Shown here piece after piece: positions 28,256 through 36,623 of a stretch of 64,000 nt of DNA. Made by a program: the position numbers and the translations under genes. Location: NCBI GenBank assembly GCA_039180025.1, contig JBCDDZ010000011.1:12512-76511 (forward strand). Direction: 5' to 3'. The first letter of the stretch is position 1. Each line of letters starts with the position of its first letter. The DNA comes from Algisphaera sp039180025 (GTDB lineage: Bacteria > Planctomycetota > Phycisphaerae > Phycisphaerales > Phycisphaeraceae). Below the pieces are notes generated by a model. The model was not told the origin of the DNA, made no database searches, and was given only the letters and a program-made list of their open reading frames with translations.

Positions 28256-29029
28256 TTAGAAACGCGCCGCGTCGCCGGTCGGCCGGGTGCGCCGCCCGGT
28301 GCGGAGGGTCAACCCTAGTAGCAGAGCGAGGCCGCCCGCGGCCGCGGCGGGGGTGGGCACCGCGGCGGGCGGCTCGGCACGCCCGCCCGAACTCCCCCCG
28401 GCGAGCCCGGGGCCGAACAGCGCGTCGGTGTCATCGCGGCTAATCGCAGCAAGCGTGGCCGAAGCCACCGGCACCCGCTGGCCCGACTGCGGATCGCGGA
28501 CCGAACCGGCCGCCAAGCCGAACGTCGGCGGCAGATCCGTAAGCCGGTCGGTAAAGAACAGCTCCGCCAACCCCGGACTGACAAAATCCAGATCGATCAG
28601 GGTCGGCGAAAGGGTTTCGAGGCTCGGGCTGGGTTCGGGCGTGACGCCCAGGTAGAGGGTGGTTTGCTCGGTATCGAAGCCGGTGAGGTCGCCGGTGAAT
28701 ACCGCGAAGCCGCTCGCCGCGGGGACCGTGTCGCCGTCGAAAGACAGAGGTGCCGCCACCTCGGCGGGAGGCACGAGATCCAGCGCGAAGCGTGGCGTGC
28801 TGAAACCCAGGACCGTATCGCCCACGTTCGACAACGCCGGGTCGAAGGCGGCCGGGGTGTCAAAAATCAAGCTAAGCGAGAAGCCGCCGCGATCGAGCGT
28901 CGTAGGCGACGCGGCCGCCCCCAATTGGCCGGTGACGAGGTAGGCCGTACTCTCCGCAGAAGCGGGGGCGGCGGCAGAGGCCGTGAGCAGCACGGCGACA
29001 GTTAAGCGGTAAGAGAAAGCACGGATCAT
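28256..29029 (-). CDS. Secreted protein with PEP-CTERM-like sorting tail
   Basis: 257 residues from the ATG at 29029, with AGGTGAGG upstream. Signal peptide at residues 1-25 (LTVAVLLTASAAAPASA). The mature part is a beta-rich domain (AYLVTGQLGA, GGFSLSLIFDT, YLGVTPEPS) resembling secreted exosortase substrates. The C-terminal tail is AVPTP, an Ala/Gly/Leu helix and an RTGRRTR basic end, the same plan as the protein at 9616. It is inverted between ddl and the FtsQ-like gene. Confidence 0.65.
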   Translation of the reverse strand: MIRAFSYRLTVAVLLTASAAAPASAESTAYLVTGQLGAAASPTTLDRGGFSLSLIFDTPAAFDPALSNVGDTVLGFSTPRFALDLVPPAEVAAPLSFDGDTVPAASGFAVFTGDLTGFDTEQTTLYLGVTPEPSPSLETLSPTLIDLDFVSPGLAELFFTDRLTDLPPTFGLAAGSVRDPQSGQRVPVASATLAAISRDDTDALFGPGLAGGSSGGRAEPPAAVPTPAAAAGGLALLLGLTLRTGRRTRPTGDAARF

Positions 29030-29223
29030 GGGAGCCTCACCTGAATAAAGAAGAGGGGCATAGAAAGAATCAGACTCTAAACATCGACCAACGGGGGCCG
29101 GAGCGAACAACATCGCGGCGGACCCCTTGGGACGGCGAGTTATCGCCCCTGAATGAGATTCATTGGGGGGGCGGACGCCCGGCGGTCGATGGAGTTACGG
29201 ATACACACGGAGGTAAGAAGTTC

Positions 29224-30219
29224 ATGGGCTGGTTCTTGAGTCGTGACAAATCGAGCGGGAAAAAAACCAAGCGCAAGGCCGGTCGCGGCGCGAAAGCCAA
29301 GGGGTGGGATCCGGAGCGGACCCTGCTGGGGCTCAAGCTGCTGGGCGGGCTGGTGTTGGCGGTGGTAGTCGTCGTGGGGTGGAACACCACCGAGAACGTG
29401 CTCGGGCGCTACGCCACCGAGGCCCGGTCGTCGGAAGTGACGACGGCCTCGGTTGAATTGGTCGACGCCCCGGCCTGGATGGACACCGGGTTGGCCGATC
29501 GCCTGCGACGGAAAGTCGCGCACAGTGTGAACGAGAACCCGCTCGACGGCCGCGGGCTGCGCGACGCGGCGGTGATGCTGGACGAAGACCCGTGGGTGGC
29601 CCGGGTCGCTCAGGTCCGCCGCGCTCCGCGGGGGGTGGTCAAGGTACGGGCGAACTACCGGACGCCGGCGGCGATGGTGCGGGACCAGAAGGACCCGGGG
29701 CTGGGCTACGTGGTGGACCGTGAGGGCGTGTGGCTGGAGGGGCCGGTGGAGCGGGCCGCGTCGCGGTGGAGCGGGCTGCCGTGGGTTACCGGGGTGTCCG
29801 CGCCGCCCCCGGCGGGCGGCTACGGCAAGGCCTGGCCGGGGTCCGATCTCTTGGCCGCGCTGTCGCTGGAGCGGCTGCTGCACCGCGAGGAGTACGCGGA
29901 CCAGATCACCGCCTACGACGTTTCGCACCGCGACCTGCGGGGCCGGCTGTGGCTGGTGCTCTACACCGACGGGCCGGCGATCGTCTGGGGGCTGGCCCCG
30001 GGGCAGGAGCGGGCGGTCGAGCCGGAGGCCCCGGTGAAGCTCGCGGCGCTACGCGACTGGGCGATGACCCACGCAGGCCGGATCAACGTGCGCGGGGCCG
30101 CCGACACGGTCTGGGTCTACACGGGCACCGCCCAGATCGACGCACGGCCCAACACCCTCTCGCCACGCCGCTACGAAGCCCCCGCCAGCCCCGGCACCGT
30201 CAGCGCTTCGCGGCGGTAG
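29224..30219 (+). CDS. FtsQ/DivIB-like cell division protein (POTRA)
   Basis: 331 residues. A basic cytoplasmic N-terminus (KKTKRKAGRGAKAK), one membrane helix at about 39-52 (LLGGLVLAVVVVVGW) and a periplasmic part. That part reads like a POTRA/FtsQ domain: MLDEDPWVARVAQVRRAPRG, then VKVRANYRTPAAMVRD, GYVVDREGVWLEGP. This matches the FtsQ pattern NPWV..V.VRR.PG.L.V.V.ER.P.A. It also shows a C-terminal strand-rich domain. The ddl neighbour supports the call. Sequence similarity is weak, so the name is tentative. Confidence 0.6.
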   Translation: MGWFLSRDKSSGKKTKRKAGRGAKAKGWDPERTLLGLKLLGGLVLAVVVVVGWNTTENVLGRYATEARSSEVTTASVELVDAPAWMDTGLADRLRRKVAHSVNENPLDGRGLRDAAVMLDEDPWVARVAQVRRAPRGVVKVRANYRTPAAMVRDQKDPGLGYVVDREGVWLEGPVERAASRWSGLPWVTGVSAPPPAGGYGKAWPGSDLLAALSLERLLHREEYADQITAYDVSHRDLRGRLWLVLYTDGPAIVWGLAPGQERAVEPEAPVKLAALRDWAMTHAGRINVRGAADTVWVYTGTAQIDARPNTLSPRRYEAPASPGTVSASRR

Positions 30220-30246
30220 GACACCCGCCGCGCGGCGGCGACGGCG

Positions 30247-31500
30247 CTAAGCCGCGAGGGCCGCTTCGTCGAGGACGTGCGTGATCGAAAGGTCGGGCAC
30301 CTGCCCGAGGTCGAGTTCCCAGTCCACGGGCTGGCCGTTCTTGACCAGCACCACCACCGGCTGAACCGACTGCCCCGGGACACCCCGCAGGACGCGGCCG
30401 GCGCGGCCGTCGGAAAGCCCCACCGCGGTCCCGACCGGGAACATCGACATCGTGTCCAGCAGGGACCGGGCGACGGCGCGGTCGTGCTTGCCGGCCTGCA
30501 CTTCGCGGAGCAGGACCTTCATGGCGTCGTGGCCGGTCAGCGCGGCCCGGTGCGGCCGGTCGTCGGTGAGCGCGGCGTAGGTATCGGCGACCGCGATGAT
30601 CTTGGCCAGGGGGTGGATGAACTGCTTGGGCCGTTGCCGCGGATACCCCGAGGCGTCACAGCGTTCGTGGACCTGGTAGGCGGCGGTCTTGACCGAGTCC
30701 GAGACGCCGCCCATGCGGTCCAGGAGGTTGAGCGTATGCAGCGGGTGTTCGCGGACCTGTAGCCACTCGGACGCGGTGAGCTTGCGGCGGGCGTGGCGGA
30801 CCGGCTCGGGCACGCGCAGCATACCCAAGTCGTGGACCAACGCGGCGATGCCCGCTTCGGTGACCTGGTTTTCGGGCATGCCCATCTGGTGCGTCAGGGT
30901 CATCGCCAGCAGCGCGGACTTGATGCCGTGGCGGTACAGACTCTGGCCCGTGTCGCCTTTCATGCGTAAGAGCATGAGGACCAGCGCGGGATCGGCGGCG
31001 ACGTAGCGCTGGAAACCCGCGACGAGCTGCGACGCGGCGTCCAAGTCGGTGATCTGCCCGGCGACGAAGCCCGGCCCGAGCCCGACAAAATGGTCCAGCG
31101 CCGAGTCGAAAGCCTGCTCCGCTCGATGAGCCATGGCGTGGAGTTCTTTGACCGTCAGGCGGGCCGTGGGCGCGCGACCCGGAACGTAAAGCAGTTCGGT
31201 ACCCGAAGGGTTCGCGGCGGGCGCGGGCCCGGCGGGACCGGCCGAACGCGGGGGCGGGGACGCCGCGGCCCGAGTAGACGCCCCGGCCTCCGCGGCCTCG
31301 CGGGCTTCGCGGGCCTCGTCGGACTCGCGGGTCGCCACCGTGCTGATGCCTCGCCGGGTCAGGGTGTCGATGAACCCCTGCGTGATCTTCACGCCCGCCC
31401 GCAGCAGCAGCACGCCTTTGCCGTCGATCAGGTCGTGGGGCAGGGGCTGGCCGATATCGAGTGCACGGACGTTCAGTGTTTGGGAAGTAGAGGTAGGCAT
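30247..31500 (-). CDS. HD-GYP domain protein
   Basis: 417 residues. The N-terminal 60 residues fit the small beta domain common before HD-GYP modules (LPHDLIDGKGVLLLRAGVKI). An Ala/Pro linker follows, then the HD-GYP core: ALVHDLGMLRVPE with the HD pair, REHPLHTLNLLDRM, and HERCDASGYPRQRP with GYP. The last 80 residues form a further domain (FPVGTAVGLSDGRAGRVLR). HD-GYP proteins degrade cyclic-di-GMP; the His/Asp ligands here look intact. No other signalling gene is adjacent. Confidence 0.87.
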   Translation of the reverse strand: MPTSTSQTLNVRALDIGQPLPHDLIDGKGVLLLRAGVKITQGFIDTLTRRGISTVATRESDEAREAREAAEAGASTRAAASPPPRSAGPAGPAPAANPSGTELLYVPGRAPTARLTVKELHAMAHRAEQAFDSALDHFVGLGPGFVAGQITDLDAASQLVAGFQRYVAADPALVLMLLRMKGDTGQSLYRHGIKSALLAMTLTHQMGMPENQVTEAGIAALVHDLGMLRVPEPVRHARRKLTASEWLQVREHPLHTLNLLDRMGGVSDSVKTAAYQVHERCDASGYPRQRPKQFIHPLAKIIAVADTYAALTDDRPHRAALTGHDAMKVLLREVQAGKHDRAVARSLLDTMSMFPVGTAVGLSDGRAGRVLRGVPGQSVQPVVVLVKNGQPVDWELDLGQVPDLSITHVLDEAALAA

Positions 31501-31823
31501 AAGTCAAATAGATCGCTTAACGGATACACAGATAAGCACCGCTCGGCGAGCGGACACGCGTGCCATGACGCTGGGGTGACCCCCCCTTAACGTCGGCTAC
31601 TTGTTACATCGGACAACGGCCGGCCCGACTGGGCTGGGGGATCGTCCTATTTTACCCCTCCGTATCAGGCTGGAAACGACGGTTATGCCGAAAACAATCT
31701 CCCTACGATTTGTATCCCGGGTTGGCCACCCGCGCAGCAAAAAAGAGGTAACCCTTCTGGATGACCTCTTTATCGTGCGGTAAGACGGGCCGCGGACGCT
31801 GGCTCAAGCGTCCCGGAAGCCCA
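31501..31823. other. Intergenic region, HD-GYP promoter side and cyclophilin terminator
   Basis: 323 bp, with no convincing gene. The frame 31601-31783 (+) is short and featureless. The right part holds the intrinsic terminator of the cyclophilin gene. The left part must hold the HD-GYP promoter, for which no strong hexamers were found. Confidence 0.4.
31738..31771 (-). terminator. Intrinsic terminator of the cyclophilin gene
   Basis: On the minus strand: stem AAAGAGGT/ACCTCTTT (31764-31771 with 31742-31749) with a 14-base loop, followed by a run of T (plus-strand A run 31739-31744). It is about 52 bp after the cyclophilin stop. Confidence 0.8.
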
Positions 31824-32258
31824 TCAGCCGGCCGAAACCGTGACCTTGTCCATGGTGTCGCCCTGCGCGATTTTGTCGACCACGTCTTGGCCGGCCGTCA
31901 CCTGGCCGAAGACGCCGTGCTTGCCGTCGAGCCAGGGACAGGGGACGTGGGTGATGAAAAACTGGCTGCCGTTGGTATTGGGCCCAGCGTTGGCCATGGA
32001 GAGGATGCCGGGCTTGTCGTGTTTCTTGGCGAGGGCCGAGGACTCGTCGTCGAACTTGTAGCCCGCGTCGCCGGTCCCCGTCCCCTTCGGACAGCCCGCC
32101 TGGACCATGAAATCGGCGATGACACGGTGGAAGGTTAACCCATCGTAGAACCCGTCCTCGGCAAGCTTAACCCAATTACCCACGGTTTCGGGGCAATCGT
32201 TGGCAAAGAGTTCGAGTTCGATGGTGCCCTTGGGCGTTTCGATGGTCGCGGTAGTCAT
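31824..32258 (-). CDS. Peptidyl-prolyl cis-trans isomerase, cyclophilin type
   Basis: 144 residues from the ATG at 32258; the frame upstream is proline-rich and judged non-coding. Cyclophilin motifs: FHRVIADFMVQAGCPKGTG with catalytic Arg, SMANAGPNTNGSQFFIT and HGVFGQVTAGQDVV. No signal peptide, so cytoplasmic. It accelerates proline isomerisation during folding. Confidence 0.93.
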   Translation of the reverse strand: MTTATIETPKGTIELELFANDCPETVGNWVKLAEDGFYDGLTFHRVIADFMVQAGCPKGTGTGDAGYKFDDESSALAKKHDKPGILSMANAGPNTNGSQFFITHVPCPWLDGKHGVFGQVTAGQDVVDKIAQGDTMDKVTVSAG

Positions 32259-32607
32259 GGGGTGCTCGGTTAAAAGGAGGAAATCGGGGGATTTGTCGGC
32301 CGACGACCGCGGAGCGGCCCCGGCTCGGAGGGGCCAGAGTATAGCGGACCCGCCCCTGCGCAGGCGGAAAGCGGTATATGGGGTCTGGGCTGGCGGAGTG
32401 GGCGGTTGGCGAAAGGGTGCCGCCCCAGAGCATGACACCAATAGTAAACCGTCATCAGCCGGCGTCGCCGGGCGACACCCTGTTTCCGGGATCCCGACCG
32501 GCCGGTCGTCCTTCCGCCCTGAACGTCTAGGCTAGACTGGGGCCGCGGGCCGCGGCGCAGGGCCCGACTTGGGGTCGAGCGCCGCGGGCTCGGCAGAGGT
32601 GTATGAC
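32259..32607. promoter_or_regulatory. Divergent intergenic region ppi/MATE with GTCTAGGCTAGAC palindrome
   Basis: 349 bp. At 32525-32537 there is a perfect 13-bp inverted repeat GTCTAG-G-CTAGAC that overlaps a -10-like TAGACT (32532-32537). It shares CTAGCCTAG (on the opposite strand) with the palindrome at 25402. No gene is seen here. Confidence 0.4.
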
Positions 32608-34074
32608 GTGACCACAAACCCTGATTCGATAGTAGAACCGCCCCGGGCGGCCGGGGTATCCCCACCTGACCACCACGCGGACGGCCGGGGTATCCCCGCG
32701 CCCGCGGATCCGGTGGTCGAGCTGGGCGGGAAACTCGCGGGGCTGTCGCTGGGGCGTCAGGTGGCGGTACTCGCGGTCTGGCCGTTCATGCAGCAGGTGC
32801 TCAACTGGTTCGTCACCGCGGTGGACACGGCGGTGGCGGGCCGGCTCTCGACCGAGGCGACCAACGCGATCGGGGTCGCGGCGTATATCGGCTGGCTGCT
32901 GGGGCTGCTGAGCATGGCGGTGGGCGCGGGCGGCGGGGCGCTGATCGCCCGGGCGGTGGGCGGCCGGAACCGCGGGCTGGCCAACGCGGGGCTGGGGCAG
33001 GCGTTGTTGCTGGCGGTGGGCTGGGGGGTATTGGTGGGCGCGGTGATCTACACACTCGCGGGGGTGATCGGCCGGGCGGCGGGGCTGGGCGACGAGAGCC
33101 TCATGCTGGCCACCACCTATTTACGAATCCTGGCGGTGGCGGCCCCCATGGTGGGGGTGCTGTTTGTCGGGGGGATGGCGCTGTCGGCGGCGGGGGACAC
33201 GCGGAGCCCGTTCTGGGTCATGGTGGGGGTCAACGGCGTCAACGTGGCGCTGACCCTGACCCTGGTGGCGTGGGGGTACGGCGTCGCGGGGATCGCGGTG
33301 GGCACCGCGATCGCCTGGTGCGTCGGCGCCGTGATCACGCTGGCGGTGTTGGTCCGGCCACACGGCCCGATCCGGCTGCGTCGGCATCGGCTCCGGCCGC
33401 ATATACAAACGATCCGGCGGATCGTCCGGGTGGCATTGCCGAACCTGGTGGACCGGTTCGGGCATTGGCTGGGCAACTTCGCCGTGCTGATGATCGTCGG
33501 GTACATCGCGGTGAAAGACCTGGGCGGAGAGGGCGCCGCACTGCAGGGGGCGCACATCGTGGCGATCCGCATCGAGGCGATCAGCTTCCTGCCGGGCATG
33601 GCGTTCGGCGTGGCGGCGGCGACCCTGGCCGGGCAGTACCTGGGCGCGGGCAGCCCGGCGTTGGCCCGGCGGGCGGTGGTGTACTGCTGGACCGTCGGGG
33701 CGGGGCTGATGACGCTGGTGGGCGTCACCTTTGTGGCGGTGCCGGGCCTGTGGGTCCGGCTGATGACCGATCTGCCGGCTCTCCTAGAGGTGAGCCCCGA
33801 GCTGGTCCGAATGTGCGGCTGGATCCAGGTCTTTTTCGGGAGCTACCTGATCCTGAGCGAGGCGATGCGCGGGGCCGGGGACACACGCTGGCCCATGATC
33901 CTGTCCAACGCGTCGACCTGGGCGGTCCGGCTGCCGGCGGTGTTTTTCCTGGGCGTGTGGCTGGAACTTGGCATCACCGGGGTCTGGCTGGGGCTCTGCG
34001 CCGAATTGACCGTGCGGGGCGTTATTTTCACCGCCCGGTTCCTGCACGGCGGGTGGCTCAAGGTCAAGGTGTAG
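32608..34074 (+). CDS. MATE family efflux transporter
   Basis: 488 residues from the GTG at 32608, which has AGAGG eight bases upstream; a TTG at 32569 would add 13 residues. After a polar N-terminus of about 45 residues there are about 12 transmembrane helices in two halves, with the MATE pattern AVWPFMQQVLNWFVTAVDTAV in helix 1 and LPNLVDRFGHWLGNFAVLMI opening the second half. MATE proteins export cationic drugs or metabolites in exchange for H+ or Na+. Substrate unknown. Confidence 0.9.
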   Translation: MTTNPDSIVEPPRAAGVSPPDHHADGRGIPAPADPVVELGGKLAGLSLGRQVAVLAVWPFMQQVLNWFVTAVDTAVAGRLSTEATNAIGVAAYIGWLLGLLSMAVGAGGGALIARAVGGRNRGLANAGLGQALLLAVGWGVLVGAVIYTLAGVIGRAAGLGDESLMLATTYLRILAVAAPMVGVLFVGGMALSAAGDTRSPFWVMVGVNGVNVALTLTLVAWGYGVAGIAVGTAIAWCVGAVITLAVLVRPHGPIRLRRHRLRPHIQTIRRIVRVALPNLVDRFGHWLGNFAVLMIVGYIAVKDLGGEGAALQGAHIVAIRIEAISFLPGMAFGVAAATLAGQYLGAGSPALARRAVVYCWTVGAGLMTLVGVTFVAVPGLWVRLMTDLPALLEVSPELVRMCGWIQVFFGSYLILSEAMRGAGDTRWPMILSNASTWAVRLPAVFFLGVWLELGITGVWLGLCAELTVRGVIFTARFLHGGWLKVKV

Positions 34075-34218
34075 CCGCCCGACGGGTGCCGGATCATTCT
34101 TTAGGCCCCTCAAGGCCCGGCCGTCGGTGAAACGGATCGGTCGCCCCTTTCAACATACGGGATGAGCTCAGCGGTTCTCCCGGCGGCTGATTTCTCTGAA
34201 ACAGCACCCTTTAGGCAA

Positions 34219-34260
34219 AGAAAAAAGGCCCGGCTGAAACCGAAGTTCCAAGCCGAGCCC
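34219..34260 (-). terminator. Intrinsic terminator
   Basis: Minus-strand stem GGCTCGGCT/AGCCGGGCC (nine pairs with one mismatch, 34259-34251 with 34235-34227), a 15-base loop, then six T and CTTT. It ends the candidate small RNA and any read-through from the RNase HII-like gene. Confidence 0.85.
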
Positions 34261-34400
34261 TTCCGGGGGCGTATTTGACTCTTTAGATTATATCAGATTC
34301 GGCAGACAGGCAAGTCCACTGATCTATGGAATTCACAATAAATACTTTTCTAAAACAAGCGAACCTTTATCAATATACAACAGCCAAATTTTTGCTATCG
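34219..34400 (-). ncRNA. Candidate small RNA gene with its own promoter and terminator
   Basis: Seen on the minus strand: TTGACA (34435-34430), a 17-bp spacer and TATTTT (34412-34407), close to a perfect sigma70 promoter. Transcription would start near 34400 and run about 180 nt to an intrinsic terminator (34260-34219). The intervening sequence is A/T-rich, unlike the GC-rich surroundings, and holds no sensible ORF. It lies just after the 3' end of the RNase HII-like gene (stop 34455), so it could also be processed from that mRNA. It does not show the closed-stem layout of 6S RNA or an SRP RNA domain; its class is unknown. Confidence 0.5.
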
Positions 34401-34406
34401 CGACTC

Positions 34407-34435
34407 AAAATAAGTGTTTTCCATTAGCTTGTCAA
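34407..34435 (-). promoter_or_regulatory. Strong sigma70-like promoter for the candidate small RNA
   Basis: -35 TTGACA at 34435-34430 and -10 TATTTT at 34412-34407 with exactly 17 bp between. The -35 box lies 20 bp beyond the stop of the RNase HII-like gene on the same strand. Confidence 0.55.
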
Positions 34436-34454
34436 GCCGTTCTTTTCAGAAATC

Positions 34455-35462
34455 TTAGGCGTGCCGCCGCAAAGCCTGCCCCGATACGCCCAATCGGGGG
34501 AGGTGGGGCTGAATCGCTTGCCAAAAGCGTTTGGCGTCGCTGCCGTAACCCGCGGTCGGCGCGACCTCGGGGGCGTGGCGAGAGAAATACGTGTTGAACC
34601 GGTGCATCAGCAGTTCGCGGTTGTACTTCGCGAGCATCGACGCCAGCGCGACGGGCATGTGCCCCGACTCGGCCTGCGTCTGAAAGTGCACGGTCATCGC
34701 ACGAGCGGCGCCGGCCGAGCCCGTCGCCCCCGGCTCTTCGATAACGTATGCCGAGGCTTCGGGCGATTCACGGAGGATCGCCACGGAACAACCCTCGAAA
34801 TTCATCGCCAAGAGATCGCGGTACCGCATCCGCCCCGATTGACGATCCACCACCACCACCGGCCGGTGTTCGCCGTAGCCGTTCCAGACGTGCCGCAGAT
34901 GCTGGGCGATGAACGTGAAGTTCACGGCGGCTTTGCTCCTGGTCGCGTCAACCATGCGGTTGAACCGGTCTTCCAGCACCACCGCGGTCCCCAGGTCGGC
35001 CACCTCGACCCCGATCCGCCGGCAGGTCTGGCTCAGCATCGACCGCGCCACCGCCAACTCCCCCGCGTCGACCGCGCACGGCAATTCCGCCCAGGCCCCC
35101 GCCACCGCCACCGTGTACCACGGCAGCCCCCGCAGAGACCGGTGCGACGATTCACCCATCGCGTCCAGCCACTCCCCCACATCCTTCATCTCCACCCCCG
35201 CCAACGACGCGAACGCCAGACACCCCATCTCCAGGTGCTTGATCCCCGCGGCTTTGGTTTTTAATTTTTTCGAGTCGTTGACCACGACCCGCCCTTTTCG
35301 CCCCGAAAGCGTCCGGCAGACCGCCCGGCTCAGCCGCGACCACAATTCCGGCAACTCCGCCGTCGAGCTTAGTTTAGGCACCCGCATCACGCACCGCCCG
35401 ACGGTCATCGGCCCGAACGCCGGGCCGTACCCCGCTTCGTCGATCCCCGCGTATACGAGCAT
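34455..35462 (-). CDS. RNase HII-like protein
   Basis: 335 residues from the ATG at 35462. It begins like RNase HII (AGIDEAGYGPAFGPMTVG with the Asp-Glu pair), has VVVNDSKKLKTKAAG matching the conserved DSKKL, and VVVVDRQSGRMRYRD for a later acidic strand. It is about 130 residues longer than typical RNase HII, the extra being helical segments in the middle and end. It probably cleaves RNA-DNA hybrids or is a planctomycetal relative with another role. A TTGACA-type promoter for the candidate small RNA lies just past its stop. Confidence 0.7.
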   Translation of the reverse strand: MLVYAGIDEAGYGPAFGPMTVGRCVMRVPKLSSTAELPELWSRLSRAVCRTLSGRKGRVVVNDSKKLKTKAAGIKHLEMGCLAFASLAGVEMKDVGEWLDAMGESSHRSLRGLPWYTVAVAGAWAELPCAVDAGELAVARSMLSQTCRRIGVEVADLGTAVVLEDRFNRMVDATRSKAAVNFTFIAQHLRHVWNGYGEHRPVVVVDRQSGRMRYRDLLAMNFEGCSVAILRESPEASAYVIEEPGATGSAGAARAMTVHFQTQAESGHMPVALASMLAKYNRELLMHRFNTYFSRHAPEVAPTAGYGSDAKRFWQAIQPHLPRLGVSGQALRRHA

Positions 35463-35584
35463 AAATCTTGACCTTATGAGCACTAAAAACAGAATAAATC
35501 TTCGGCCGCCGCGGTTACACCCGTAGAATGAACCGGTTGAAGCTTGTTCAGCCTCAACCCGGAGATTAACCAAGGAGAACCAAG

Positions 35585-36484
35585 ATGTCACGAACCGCCC
35601 CCCGCACCATGAAAAACCCCGCCCTGGCCGCGCTCGCCCTCGGCAGCGCCGCGTTCTTCGTCGCCCCCTCGCAGGCCCAGGTCAGGCTCATCGATAACGG
35701 CGAAAGCCTCAACACCGGCCGCAGCCAGACCGTCGTCGTCACCCAGCGACCGCTCCGCACCCTCGGGGGCCAGGCGGTCCGCGTCGGCCGGTTCAGCAGC
35801 ACCAACGACTCGACGTCGATCGGCGTGGTCCGGGCCCGCCGCAACCAACCCATCATCTCCTCGGTCCGACGCGGCACCTATTCCGATATCAACCGCTCGG
35901 ACCGCTCGGACCGCTGGTATCAGCGTGAGCTTGCGCTTGGCCGTATCGCGACCCCCTTCCAACGCAACCAGGACCTGTCCATCGGCGTCGTCCGCGCTTT
36001 CCGGAACGACGACCCGATCGTCCGCCTCTCCCCGCAGACCTTCACAAACCCCAACGCCGCCAATGTCCCGGGGGCCAACACCGTCAACGGCCCCGTCACC
36101 GTCGGCCCGAGCTTCGCCTCCCCCCCCCAGGCCGGCGACGCCGATATCTACGCCGTCACCCGGGTCGAACTCCCCGAAGCCGACCGCGACAACGCCTGGG
36201 CCCTCTTCGATCAGGGCTTCTACCGTGAAGCCGCCACCCGCTTCACCGGCGACGACCCTGTCAGCCAGACCGGGGCCGCCCTGGCTGCCGCCCTCTCCGG
36301 CGACCTCAACGGCGCCGCCCAACTGATGCCCGCCACCCCGCAAGTCCCCGTGGACACCGTGCTCCAGCCCGCGACCCGCCAACGTATCGAGCAGACCCGG
36401 CGGTTCCTCTACAGCGATAACGCCACGATGCAGTCGGCCCTCCAAAGTATCCTCGACACTACCGCACCGGCCGACGCCGTGTAA
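35585..36484 (+). CDS. Secreted protein with TPR-like C-terminus
   Basis: 299 residues with AGGAGAA ribosome binding site. Signal peptide at residues 9-32 (LAALALGSAAFFVAPSQAQ). Three short repeats of the SIGVVRA.RN type (TSIGVVRARRNQP, LSIGVVRAFRNDDP) lie in the middle. A helical region (NAWALFDQGFYREAATRFTG, then a SALQSILD end) resembles a TPR. It is probably periplasmic or surface-exposed, of unknown function. It is divergent from the RNase HII-like gene and ends in a clear terminator. Confidence 0.7.
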   Translation: MSRTAPRTMKNPALAALALGSAAFFVAPSQAQVRLIDNGESLNTGRSQTVVVTQRPLRTLGGQAVRVGRFSSTNDSTSIGVVRARRNQPIISSVRRGTYSDINRSDRSDRWYQRELALGRIATPFQRNQDLSIGVVRAFRNDDPIVRLSPQTFTNPNAANVPGANTVNGPVTVGPSFASPPQAGDADIYAVTRVELPEADRDNAWALFDQGFYREAATRFTGDDPVSQTGAALAAALSGDLNGAAQLMPATPQVPVDTVLQPATRQRIEQTRRFLYSDNATMQSALQSILDTTAPADAV

Positions 36485-36518
36485 TCATCGCCCCACTTGT
36501 TTCTTCACCCTTACCCTG

Positions 36519-36557
36519 AACGCCCCGACCGCCCCACGCGGACGGGGCGTTTTCTTT
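36519..36557 (+). terminator. Intrinsic terminator
   Basis: Stem ACGCCCC/GGGGCGT (36520-36526 and 36544-36550) followed by TTTCTTT, 35 bp after the secreted protein gene. Confidence 0.85.
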
Positions 36558-36623
36558 AGGGCTCCCGCACGATCGCCCCACCGCGGCTCGCGAGCCATGC
36601 CAAGGCCCACGCGGGCCGAGGCG

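Noticed and set aside
34287..34292. A second -10-like TATAAT on the minus strand inside the candidate small RNA
   Set aside because: Spacing to a -35-like TTGCCT is only 15 bp; kept only as a possible alternative start, not a separate gene.
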